From the NCBI GenBank assembly GCA_036937835.1, contig CM072879.1:12889001-12953000 (forward strand): a stretch of 64,000 nucleotides of DNA, written 5' to 3'. The position numbers and the translations under genes are program-made. The notes beneath the pieces are model-generated. The model had not been told where the DNA came from and did not search any database. It worked only from the letters and a program-made list of their open reading frames with translations. This DNA is from Pampus argenteus. Taxonomy: Eukaryota > Chordata > Actinopteri > Scombriformes > Stromateidae. Shown piece by piece: positions 1 through 9,780 of the stretch. Within the stretch, counting starts at the first letter, position 1. Every line of letters begins with the position of its first letter.

Positions 1-596
1 CCCACATGGCTCAGATCTGCAAACACAGCTCGGGGTGCCGCTGCTACGAGTGCTCCGGCCCAGATAAAAGCTGTGGCCACTGGAGGAGTGTAAGATCGAC
101 TGCACAGGGAAGCAGTGGGTTTGAGTGCAGTTGCCACATAGCAGTACCGGGTCAAACTCATAGCTGTCAGGAAAAAGCAGCTAGCAAAGACATTTAGCCC
201 AGTCAGTAAGGATATAGCCTTGCATGTGGTCAAGCTAAAAGGCCAGCTGTAGTCCAGCGCAATGTCTATGGCCCAAAATGGCAAGGCCAGGGAGAACAGT
301 AGGTGAGCCAAAGCTAGGTTGAACACAAAGAAATTGATGATGCCTGTTGTGATGGTGTGAGTAGAATACAGCAGGAACATTACTAACAGGTTTCCCAACA
401 CTCCAGCAATAGCCACAATAAAATAAACCACAGAGATGACTATTCTTAGCCAGGGAGACGCATCATCAACGATCTCCAGTCCATTATACATGCTCATGTT
501 GAAGGTCAGGTGAGAGTGATTACAAGACGGATCTATACTGCAACCATTCAGGATGTTTCTTAAGGACTCAAGTCTCTTGAAGTCAGGGTCTGACAT
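1..596 (-). CDS. rxfp3-like: relaxin-3/INSL5 receptor-like GPCR (RXFP3/4 family), N-terminal part, truncated by window edge
   Basis: An uninterrupted frame on the minus strand runs from an ATG at 596-594 to the window edge (198 codons plus 2 bases). It encodes a class A peptide GPCR. The extracellular N-terminus has N-glycosylation sequons at N26 and N33. TM1 is about residues 51-76 with the GNLLV motif, TM2 about 87-110 (NFFVFNLALAH then LPFWAI), and the ECL1 YSWPF motif is followed by the disulphide Cys125. TM3 ends in LTRY (148-151), and the start of TM4 is visible (about 173-190). SVVY in TM1, LPFWA, WPF and TAMSLTRY are the pattern I know from RXFP3/RXFP4, the Gi-coupled receptors for relaxin-3 and INSL5. 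TRY in place of DRY is normal for that family. His98 sits at the TM2 position that is Asp in nearly all class A receptors, which is odd. Teleosts have several rxfp3 paralogues and I cannot say which this is. The rest of the gene lies before position 1. Confidence 0.85.
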   Translation of the reverse strand, partial: MSDPDFKRLESLRNILNGCSIDPSCNHSHLTFNMSMYNGLEIVDDASPWLRIVISVVYFIVAIAGVLGNLLVMFLLYSTHTITTGIINFFVFNLALAHLLFSLALPFWAIDIALDYSWPFSLTTCKAISLLTGLNVFASCFFLTAMSLTRYCYVATALKPTASLCSRSYTPPVATAFIWAGALVAAAPRAVFADLSHV

Positions 597-1592
597 TTTG
601 GAAATGGAGTGTTAAGGTTGTCCGACTATTATTTGAGATGTTTCCCACTTCTTCAAAATGTAAGTTCTTCTGGTTGTTTGTGTAGTAGCTGACAGTCATA
701 TATCCCTGCAAGGAAGGAGGAAATTATTATTACATAATAAGCGCTGTGGTTTATGAGTAAATAAGTAGATTAGTCTTGTCAGATAAACAAATTACACTAA
801 AGTGTTACCCACAGAGTTAGATAATCCAATTTAGATCTCATAGAATGAATCTGACCATAAATATGGAGCAATTAAACAAATGTGACTCTTCGAAGTGGAA
901 AAGCATCTCGAGAGTCTTTCAGAGTCACTTTTTAATCATGCAGTTACACCCATACAAGTCCACAGCCAATCACAATCAAGAGTGTGATCAAGTATTTAAA
1001 ACATAGCAGATGAACACTGTGTCTCTTATGAATTTTTAGGAGTTTAAGTTACAATATGACAGTTTACATCATTAGGATATCAATCTGGATGATTCAGAGA
1101 ATGTATAGCAAAACAGATATGTTACAATAAATGGTACTTTTTGCAGAAAACTTCAGTTTTCTCATTTCTTTCTTGTCAAGTGTTAAACTGGTCAATAATA
1201 TGCAATTTAATGCTGTATAAATTGTACATACCGGATAATTTCTTAATCAAAACTATATAAATCACTTGTTGTAAATCTGATCTGAGGCTCTTCGAAATTC
1301 GAAATCACAAGCATTTAATTTTGCAAACAAAATGTATTTTCCAGGTCTACGTTAATAATTCAAACAACCATTTATGCCCAACCTTGTGATCTATAAATAG
1401 TGTAATAAACAATTAAATCTAAATCTAAACAATTTTCATTTAAAGTTACACAGAGATATACTGGACTGTTGTTAGCTTTGCAACCACAGCTGTCATTGTG
1501 GCCACCTTTTCTTTGAGAATAACAACTGTCAGACATGAAACAGTCAAATAAATATACTGAATTTATGAGCTATATGCAGAAAGAAGTCTTAC
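597..1592 (-). other. rxfp3-like: 5' UTR and 5' UTR intron of the rxfp3-like gene
   Basis: Upstream of the receptor ATG (minus strand) there is a good splice acceptor. The pyrimidine-rich CCTTCCTTGCAG corresponds to plus-strand 706-717, so the coding exon would begin at 705 with about 109 nt of 5' UTR. A matching donor (CAG|GTAAGAC, minus strand) lies at 1592-1586, giving an intron of 706-1592. The splice signals are seen directly. That they are joined to each other is inference. The intron is AT-rich and I see no other gene in it. Confidence 0.5.
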
Positions 1593-1950
1593 CTGAATAA
1601 TGCAAAGGAGGTAAATCTTGAGGTTTCAATGGTTAGTCTACTTGCAGCCACGAGGTCTGCTGCACAACATGGAATTATCTCAAAGGCGGTCAACAATAAT
1701 AACAATGCGGTTGTCATCGGACCTAAATTCATCATGCTCCACCCCCATCATATACCTCCCTCTACATATTAAGACTGGAAATAACATTACTGAAACACAG
1801 GCAGTATTTTTTTCAGTCATCTCTCTCCATCATCAACAGTATTTTTTTTGGCCAATTGGGCCATTGACCAATCAGCATGTAATCTGCTTCAAGTGAAGCT
1901 AATTAACTCCTTGATTATGTTTTTTTTTTACTTATGCACCCAATGGTAAA
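1593..1950 (-). promoter_or_regulatory. putative first non-coding exon and promoter region of the rxfp3-like gene
   Basis: The minus-strand donor at 1592 implies a non-coding exon starting somewhere above 1593. The stretch 1850-1885 contains CCAAT-type motifs (CCAATTGG, GACCAATCAG), which fits a promoter. No clear TATA box or start site can be fixed. The plus-strand ORF across this region has no recognisable content. Confidence 0.25.
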
Positions 1951-2197
1951 GCACTTTCTAACTGTGTTTATAAAAGAAAAACATAAATGAAATAGTAAGA
2001 AATTGAACCTTTGCCCATTTAAACATGACTGGTTGATTTATGTTTTGATTTTCATGAAAAAAAGATTAAACTAAAAATTACATTTTGAGGTTTCTTAATT
2101 ATTTCTCTGACAATCCTAACTTAATATGGTTTCTCAAAAAAAAAAGAAAAAAAAAAAGATGCAATATTTAATCTGCAACAACAAATCCAGTTTATTG

Positions 2198-2260
2198 GGA
2201 ATTGTTAATGGACATCACAGGTTTATTATGTATAAACCTGTGATGTCCATTAACAATTCC
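2198..2260. repeat. perfect 29-bp inverted repeat (hairpin)
   Basis: The left arm at 2198-2226 (beginning GGAATTGTTAATGG) is the exact reverse complement of the right arm at 2232-2260, separated by a 5-nt loop. The stem would be fully paired. It lies between the divergent rxfp3-like and znf516-like promoters, just after an A-rich tract. It could be a recent palindromic MITE remnant, an inverted duplication or a small-RNA hairpin. A perfect stem is more typical of the first two, since miRNA precursors usually contain mismatches. Confidence 0.9.
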
Positions 2261-3019
2261 TTGCATTACTACGGCTTCAGTATTTACACATTGATTGCTT
2301 CTTTGCACCTGCATGAATTAAACAGAATTAAACTTTAAAGGGTTACTAAGCCTCTCTAGGTCTTTGCACAAAAGGTGCTGCAGGTGCTTAACATATTATT
2401 GGTGGTATTAAAGGCACATACAGGTAAAAACATAACAAGACAAGAAAATAAAACTGTAGCAAAGGCAATTTGTTGTTGTGTTTTTTTTTTTTTTTTCTAT
2501 TTATATCTGGGGTGCTGCTTCAAGATTAGATGGAGCAGCAGAGATAACTCTTGATTATGAATTGTTGATTGTGGAAAGAGCATCAGCAGTGAATGACTAA
2601 ATGAGATTAGGTCGGAATAGGCGGAAGAGTGGGGAAGTTGATTAATGTCGATCTGTCTAAACTGAACCATCTTCATAAAGTAGCTGAACAAAACATGCAG
2701 CTCCCTGAGCGTTTGTCTTTTGATTGCCAGCAATGTGCTAAACAAACAACACCTTAATTCCATCCTGAGTGTTTTCCTCTGTTGCACATTTTCACTTTAA
2801 CTATCCTACAATAGAAAAATGATCCTGCACTCTATTTTTAGCTTCCAACTTAAAATTAATTTAAATATAATTTTAATAATGAATTAATTTCAACATATGT
2901 TCTGATCATATAGTATCTTCCTCAAAGCTAGAGAACATTTCTTATCTTTTGGCATCCATTTATTTAGTATTGTGCTTTAATGGTTTGGATTTTGACTATC
3001 ATTCACTGTGTTTATAGGT
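2261..3019. other. intergenic stretch, no gene seen
   Basis: AT-rich intergenic DNA with a poly-T run at about 2480-2496. The minus-strand ORF at 2497-2787 has no recognisable domain and I treat it as chance. Confidence 0.6.
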
Positions 3020-3240
3020 TTGCACTGTAATGTAAATATGAGGCTTGAGCCAGGAAATGGTTAGTTTAGTTTAGCATCTTTAAAGCTCACACATTAACAT
3101 ATTGTATCTCATAGATTATTTTGCTTGAGAGGTGTTGGTAGGCAGATTTTGCTACCTTTAGACAGAGCCAGGCTTGCTGGTTTACCCCTATCTGTCTTTA
3201 CTATACAGAATTTCCTAAAATGTCAAACTATTCCTTTAAA
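3020..3240 (-). mobile_element. fragment of a common teleost interspersed repeat (antisense)
   Basis: The reverse complement begins TTTAAAGGAATAGTTTGACATT and continues through AACCAGCAAGCCTGGC, ACCAACACCTCTC and AAAGCTAAACTAAAC-like sequence. I recognise this as a very abundant percomorph interspersed repeat. A second fragment, in the opposite orientation and covering only the 'AAAGGAATAGTTTGTCATT' end, is at about 40503-40580. Element class and exact ends are not determined. Confidence 0.55.
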
Positions 3241-3803
3241 TGAACTCTTTATCAACACCATACCGTATGTATGGTATTAATGGCTCCCCCTACCACCAAC
3301 ACTTTGATAAAGCTTCTGATCTTCTGAATGTGCTACAGGGAATGAGGAGGACTGTGAGCAGAGTGAATTTACTGTAGCAATGTGGCTTTGTCGCCACCCT
3401 TTGTAAAAATGAGACTACAACACCTCACTGTGTCAAGAGGAGGAGGCGGCCTACAATTGTTTCTGTTTAGAAAGCCCATGCTTTCTCATGAAGTGAGCCC
3501 TCTGGTGACAAGTGTCTGATCTAACAACAGGCAGCCTGAGCTCATTTGTATAGTATGGTAAATAATGGTACGGTCATTTTTGTGGTAGTTAGTGGTATTG
3601 CTGATTTGGTTGAACTGAGAAGTGTTTCTAATATTTATTCTATTTTTATTGAGATTGATGAGATGGACAAAATATTAGAAATTACCCTCAACTTTCCAAA
3701 ACTGTTAAAAATTTAACTTCACACCCATTATAAAAGTAGGATTTATTGGATGGCTGTTGTATTAGACTACATTATTTTGCCCTAGATGCACCTGGCAACT
3801 GAA

Positions 3804-4553
3804 CAGTGTTGGAAAGTAAGTACATTTTTGTACTCAAGTACAATTTTAAGGTACTTGAACTTTACTTGAGTATTTTTGCTTTGTAAGCTACTTTAGGCTT
3901 CCGCTACATTTCAGAGGGAAGTATTGTAGTTTTATTTTACTCCACTACATTTGTTTGACAGCTTTAGTTAAATTTCCGATGACACAATTGGTCTTACAAA
4001 AAGTGTGTAGTCAGAGTCACATTTCAAATGTCTGTCTAGTTAACAGCTCAAAATAGTGATTTTTCCCTTTAAATTACTTACATAATTTATTTTCAACAAG
4101 TGTTCAAATAATCCAATATGTTACCAAAAATCAAAGATTAGAGGAAAAACAACAGAAACAGATTAGATTAAACTTTGATTTTTCTTATTCCCTCTCCCAT
4201 TAATCCTCACACAACCCATCACTTTTATCAGGTGACCCTTTGGAGGGGCCCGACCCCTAGGTTGGGAACCACTGGACTATCTAACTGTATATAAGATAGT
4301 TGAAACTAGCTCCACCTCGAGCAGCTACAACAGTAACATGCTGCTCACACACCAATGCTTCAGTATTAATAATCTAATGATGTCATATATTATAAAATAT
4401 CAGTGCACAGGGGCAAAATGAGCAAGTAAACTACATTTGATGCTAATACTTTTGTACTTTTACCTAATTGGGATGTTTCATGCAGAACTTTTACATTGTT
4501 GTATTGGTACTTTTACTGAAGTAAAGTATTTTTTAATACTTCTGCCACCACTT
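3804..4553 (+). mobile_element. non-autonomous hAT-type DNA transposon with terminal inverted repeats
   Basis: The left end CAGTGTTGGAAAGTAAGTAC and the right end GTATTTTTTAATACTTCTGCCACCACTT form imperfect inverted termini of the CAGTGGTGGAA type. The interior (TACTCAAGTAC, ACTTGAGTATTT, CTCCACTACATTT, TTTGACAGCTTTAGTTA) is a repeat I recognise as extremely common in spiny-rayed fishes. The flanks are CAACTGAA (3796-3803) and CAGCTGAA (4554-4561), an 8-bp target duplication with one mismatch, as expected for hAT elements. No transposase ORF is present. A segment near 4237-4275 (CCTAGGTTGGGAACCACTGG) is itself a common repeat motif. Confidence 0.8.
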
Positions 4554-4699
4554 CAGCTGAACGTAGCCAATATTAAGGTGAATTGTCCCTTTAAAACACA
4601 ACAGTTTGGTTAGGATGTTGAGGTCTAAACATGTTAGCCCATTAAACACCACCGTCTGGAGGCCATTGTTAGGTACAGCCACCTTATATCAGGCTACAA

Positions 4700-5100
4700 G
4701 ATGATCCAGAGTGAAGTAACGTCAGCTGAATGTTCCGCGCGCACACGCTGGTCACCTCTCAGTGAATGGAGTAGAGGCGCGCGCACGCAGAGATCACTCT
4801 GGCTTGTTATTAACGGTAATAACGTTATCTCTCACGTCACTCATTTCCCCAACGACGACGGCTGCTGCTGCGGTGGAGGAGGAGGAGGCGGAGGAGAGGA
4901 GGACGGGACTGCGATTCAGGTGCACCGCTGTGATTGAAAAGACGGTGAAGTTTTTAACGGTGAACCAAACGGCTGAAGGATAGCGCCAAGTGTTTATCTG
5001 TCAAACGTGGCTCGCCATTTGTTTTCTTTTCTTTCTTTTCTTTTTTTCCTCTAATCAGTGACGGGATTCCTTCAGGAGTGTCGTTAACCCCCCACTAAAG
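4700..5100 (+). promoter_or_regulatory. znf516: CpG-rich promoter and non-coding exon 1 of the znf516-like gene
   Basis: This is one of the few CpG-dense stretches in the window (GCGCGC at 4737 and 4776, ACGACGACGG at 4853, CRE-like CACGTCAC at 4832) within an AT-rich background. It has a GCT/GGA trinucleotide run at 4860-4905. It ends in a strong donor, AAAG|GTAAGG, at 5100/5101. No ATG-initiated ORF here resembles a known N-terminus, so I read it as a TATA-less CpG-island promoter with a 5' UTR exon spliced to 15107. The transcription start is not determined and the join is inferred. Confidence 0.55.
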
Positions 5101-5802
5101 GTAAGGAGTAAAACGACGGTTAACTAACAAAAGATAATGTGTCTTAACAGGAGTAGGATGCTGGCGGTTTGTACAAGCCGGGGTTGCTTTGTTGTGGAGT
5201 TTGTGTTGGACCAAAGTTAACTACAGCAACCCGGTAGGTCGGTTAGATAGTCAGCCATGGATGTCAGTTATTGTAAAACACCGAGTCGTGCGTCCTCTGT
5301 GAATCTCGTGTTGGGGGCAAACTGCTACCGGCTCCCCACATCATCCTCAACCGCATTATCATTATCATTAGACTACTGCTATTATTATTATTATTAGCAT
5401 TACTGCTGTTTTGGCACAGCTGTGAACAAGCTATCAGTGAACACTGTCAATGTACGCAAACTTGTGGTGAGTGAGTGCAAACGGGACAGACAACAAGGCT
5501 GCCATTGTACCGGATCAGTGGCGGATTAACGGAATTCCTTCTCTCTGCACTGTCTGAATGGCCTCCAGTCTCTCTCTGCCTGCCTCTGTGGGTACAGCTT
5601 CTTGATTTCTAGATGCTTTAACCTCTGGCAATTGTTAGAAAGAGTAAAGTTTAAAAACACCACAGGACCAGCAGCCACCAAAGCAGAGATTCCCAACTGG
5701 GCCATTGTGAAACATGTGGATGGGGCAGTGTTTGCCAGAAAATTGTTGTCGTTATTGTTATCAGGGTGTGTAGCTGAAAACTGAGGATTATCAAACACAA
5801 AG

Positions 5803-6115
5803 CAGGGCTGCAACTAACAACTTTCATTATCAATCAATCACTCACAGTCTGTAAAATAATAGAAAATAGTTAAAAACAATACCTGTCACAATTTCCCACA
5901 GGCCAAGGTGATGTCCTTAAATAGCTTGTTTTAAACGACCAACACTAACTTTAATGTGCAATTATATAACAGAGAAAAACAGCATCACATCTTAAAAGCT
6001 GAAATAAGATAATATCTGTAATCTGTGCTTGATAATTGACTTTAATGATTAATCGATTATCAAAATTGTTGCAGATTAATTTTCTGCCAGTTGTTTAATC
6101 TATTAACTAACTATA
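5803..6115 (+). mobile_element. hAT-like non-autonomous element ('CAGGGCTGCAACTAAC' family)
   Basis: It begins CAGGGCTGCAACTAACAACT, then ATTATCAATCAATCA, AAGGTGATGTCCTTAAATAG and GATTAATCGATTATCAAAAT, a layout I recognise from a very abundant teleost hAT-derived repeat. The typical CGTTGCAGCCCTG right terminus is not intact, so the 3' boundary is approximate. Related fragments are at 9598-9780, 20285-20420 and 33865-33921. Confidence 0.65.
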
Positions 6116-7708
6116 TGGTCCATCTCCAGTAAACAGAGTGATGCCATTGAGTTTTAAACCCAGGGTGAATAGAGTTAATGAGCATGAGAGGGCAAATATG
6201 TGTCTAATAGGTCTTCAGGGTGTTGTTTGTTTACCCTACTGATAAAAAAAAGATGTTGTCTCATGACTGATCACCAGTGTAAGCATTTAAGGGTAAAGAT
6301 TGTTATGTCTGATGCAAAAGCTGTAATTACATCCATCAGACAATCAGACATACGATAGCTCTGTTAGCTCTTTCTATTTTCTAGTATTCACAGACAATAA
6401 ACAAACCCAGACCCAGATTTTCAATATCTTACTCCTCCACCCCTCTCACCCTCCTTACATACACTTGCACATCATGCACAGCATGCACCATCCCCAGTGC
6501 TCCCCCCCCTCCCTCCCCCCAACCAACATGTGGGGAGGTAATCCCAGCTATTAGGGTAATCTCCTCAGCATGACGATCAATAGGGGAGGGTGTGCAGCAA
6601 CTACCAGACAAGAGTAGTGGGGGCGACAAAATTTGTGCTAAAGAAAAATGATTTAATCATCTAGATTAGGTCAGGAGACTGGGGTCTGGACAGGGGCTTG
6701 TTGTTGGACGGGGGGGATGGGTACAGACAGAGCAGACAGGAAGATGTGAGTGGTAAGGCCATCTCCACTTTGGGCAGCTCCCTTGTGTGATAATGGGCTG
6801 ATCAAATGAAAACAACAAGAATACAGCTTCACAGTGGGACAAAAATCTATTATGGTACTATCGCAGTATGATGAGTAAACAAGTAAAAATGGATACAAAC
6901 ATAATCTTAAAAAAGCAAACAAAAAAAACACATTTAACTGAAAATAATAGGTACAAGAAAGTGTGGGAATGACTGGGCCAAAATTGCTCTTTGATGTTCC
7001 CTTAAGTAAAGGGTATTGTAAAAGGAGGAGACCCCAGGAGAGATAGCAATCTAAACAGGTCAAAATCTTTACGCTGTCAATCCTGGGAATGTATGTAAGG
7101 TAGTGAAAATACAGCATGTGCTCATGGCTCACATCCAAACTATGTTGTAGACAAACTAAGCTGCAGGACTTATGACCACAACTATAACCCTACTATGCTA
7201 GACGTTGATATCTCTTCAAAAGCAATGAAATCACTTGCTGACGATAATAATAACGCTTATTATAAAACTGTCGAATACCTTATTAAAATTTAAACTCAAC
7301 AAGCTCACATATATGTTGTATCATGTGTCTCCAGGTCATTGTGTGTAGTTTTCTTGATCAAAATTAAAGTATAAAAGCAGTTGAGTGTGTTAAATAATTA
7401 ATACAGTATATGGAGTTGGTAGTAGTGACTTACAGCTGCACTGTTCACAACACCAGTCTGCATATCATGTAATTGCTTTTGAAATAGTGTGCGTGTGCAT
7501 ATATGTGCACAGTCTTCAGTCTTGTTCAGTGTGCATCCTCTGTTCAGATATTGTTACCTAACAGCACACAGATGGACCACATACTGGATTCCTTCTCATG
7601 GAGGCGAATGCTAGCTGTCCATGTAGTTGTTGTCTGTATGGAGTATTTTGTTTAAGCTACCTGGACCTTAGGGCCCAAAATATTAAACAAATAATATGAC
7701 TACATGTT

Positions 7709-7742
7709 AATCAATCAATCAATCAAATTTTATTTATATAGC
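7709..7742. repeat. (AATC)n then ATTTTATTTATATAGC, short retroelement-tail-like motif
   Basis: A short run of AATC units followed by AAATTTTATTTATATAGC. In teleosts this motif commonly marks the end of interspersed retroelement copies. Only the tail-like portion is visible and the family is unassigned. Confidence 0.35.
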
Positions 7743-9597
7743 ATATGAGAATGAAATCACTTATTTGTCAAATAATGCTATTTGTCAATTAGTCAGTTGA
7801 TTGACCGAAAATACAACTTTGACACTTGTTTAATAATTTAATATTTTATGCAGAAACTTCACAGGTGTCCGTAATTGTGAGTTATGATTTTGATTTTGAT
7901 TTATTTATTTGCTAATTTCTGTTTTATATAATTGCAAACTTAATATCTTTGGATTATTTGATGATTGGTTGGACAAAGCAAAACAATTTAAATACGTCTG
8001 ATTGAGCTCTGAGGAATTGAGATTGGCATTTCCTCCCCTACTATACCAAATGAGTCATCAGGGGGATTGGTAAATTAATCAATAATAAAAAGTAATTGCT
8101 AGTTGTGACCTACATTTTAAATCATGTTAAGATTTATCAATAGATTCTGGCAAAATAGCCTGAATCTGTACATATATCCAATATGTTTGAAAATAGGATA
8201 ATACTACTTCAATGTCACTGCCAGTGTTTATTCAAACATCAGTTGTTTTTATTAAGGGTACTGTAGTCTAATTAAAGTAAAGCACTGGCACAATGCAATG
8301 CATCATTTTTCCTTTGGCCACAAATCAGCTTTTCTTTGTGCCAGTGAAAACTGAATGGGCTGAAAACCAGGGTGCAAAAGGAACTTTTTTGTCCAAATGG
8401 GTAGTGAATGTTGAAATTTTACCAGCCACTCAATAGATTACTATTGTTACCATTGTTGTTTTTATGGCTGGTGAGTGAAGCAAAATCTACAAGGCACTTG
8501 AATTATTTTACCAGCATTTGAGCATTTAGCTGGTGCTACTTTTGTGCTCTACTGACAACATTCCCGGTTTATGATAAATCAGATTGGTTTCTGGGAAAAA
8601 ATAAAGGGACTTGCCCTTTAAGTCTCCAGTGGAGGAACTGGAGTGCAAACACTGGCAAAATGTCCAGATGGAAGATGGGAGGGATGAGTAAGGCGTTCAC
8701 AGATCCCTTCTGTTTGGCCCCATTGATACAGAGGGAGGCGAGATTGGATGGGTCTGAGGGAGTCGGGTTACCATCGCCCCATTCTACTCCAAAGAAGCGG
8801 TGGTGTAAAAGATGCAATAACCCTATGGGAAACCTAATCCAAACCCTGCTGCCAGCTGTCATTCTTTCGCTCCAGGGTAAAATCGCTAAGCAGGTATCGC
8901 CTTACCCTTCTCTTCAATCATTACCTTAATCATAGCAGGAAATGGGAAATTACACACATGTTGTTCTGTACAACAAATCCACATGTATGATATAATTTGA
9001 GAATTTTGATCGTATACAATAATAAAGATTGACAGTACATCACAAAAATGCAAAGCCTTAATCAAAGTCAGCGTCAAAATGTCTCGTGAGATTCTGCTGT
9101 AGGTGTATTTAATTTGTCTTTTTTTATTATTATTATTTTAAATCTTAAATAAGTATCAAGTTGGACACTTTGCTAAAAACAGTACCAGGTATTTGTAATT
9201 GACTAATTTTAATGTAGAGTACATTATACTATGCTTTGTGTGTGAAGAAATTATTTTGAACCTACAAGCATAAATATTTCATTTCACATGTCACCAGGAT
9301 TTGTTAAAAAAAACACAAAAACAAAATAAAATAAAGTTTTAACACCATAGTAAAATACACTATGGAGATGAAGTAACCTTATCATAATCAATTTAGATGA
9401 TTAACACCAAATTTAATGAATTCTACTATTATTTCTGCAATGTTCAATAGTGTAGGGTTCAGAGTTCAACTCCAACTGAACTTTGACTGAAACCAGGTAT
9501 CATCAGGGCTTTAATCACGAAATTGATCAGCTGAATCCAGTGACTCAGGTATGACTAGCAGGGCACTCGGACCAAACGCATGAGTACGATTTAGAGT

Positions 9598-9780
9598 GGA
9601 AATGATTAATTGATAAGCCTATTGACTATGTACAAAGACGACATTTGACAACGTCATCTTTGGCTTTGAGACAGTGAGATCAGTGATCAGCATTTTTGGA
9701 CATTTTGTACACCAGAAGACTAATTAAGAAAATAATCAACAGTTTAATTGATAATGAAAATAATTGCCTTAAAACACTGG
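9598..9780 (-). mobile_element. fragment of the same hAT-like repeat (antisense)
   Basis: The reverse complement reads TTTTCATTATCAATTAAAC, then TTGATTATTTTCTTAATTAG, then CCAAAGATGACGTTGTCAAA, matching the order of motifs in the copy at 5803. The termini are eroded. Confidence 0.55.

Noticed and set aside
6..197. Plus-strand 63-codon ORF with many Cys and Ser
   Set aside because: It is antisense to the receptor coding frame, which has clear transmembrane motifs.
6671..7138. Minus-strand 155-codon ORF, hydrophobic
   Set aside because: No recognisable motif, no splice context, and composition typical of AT-rich intronic DNA.
8569..8929. Overlapping ORFs on both strands at 8569-8929
   Set aside because: No domain on either strand. 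Better explained as a non-repetitive, possibly regulatory intron segment.
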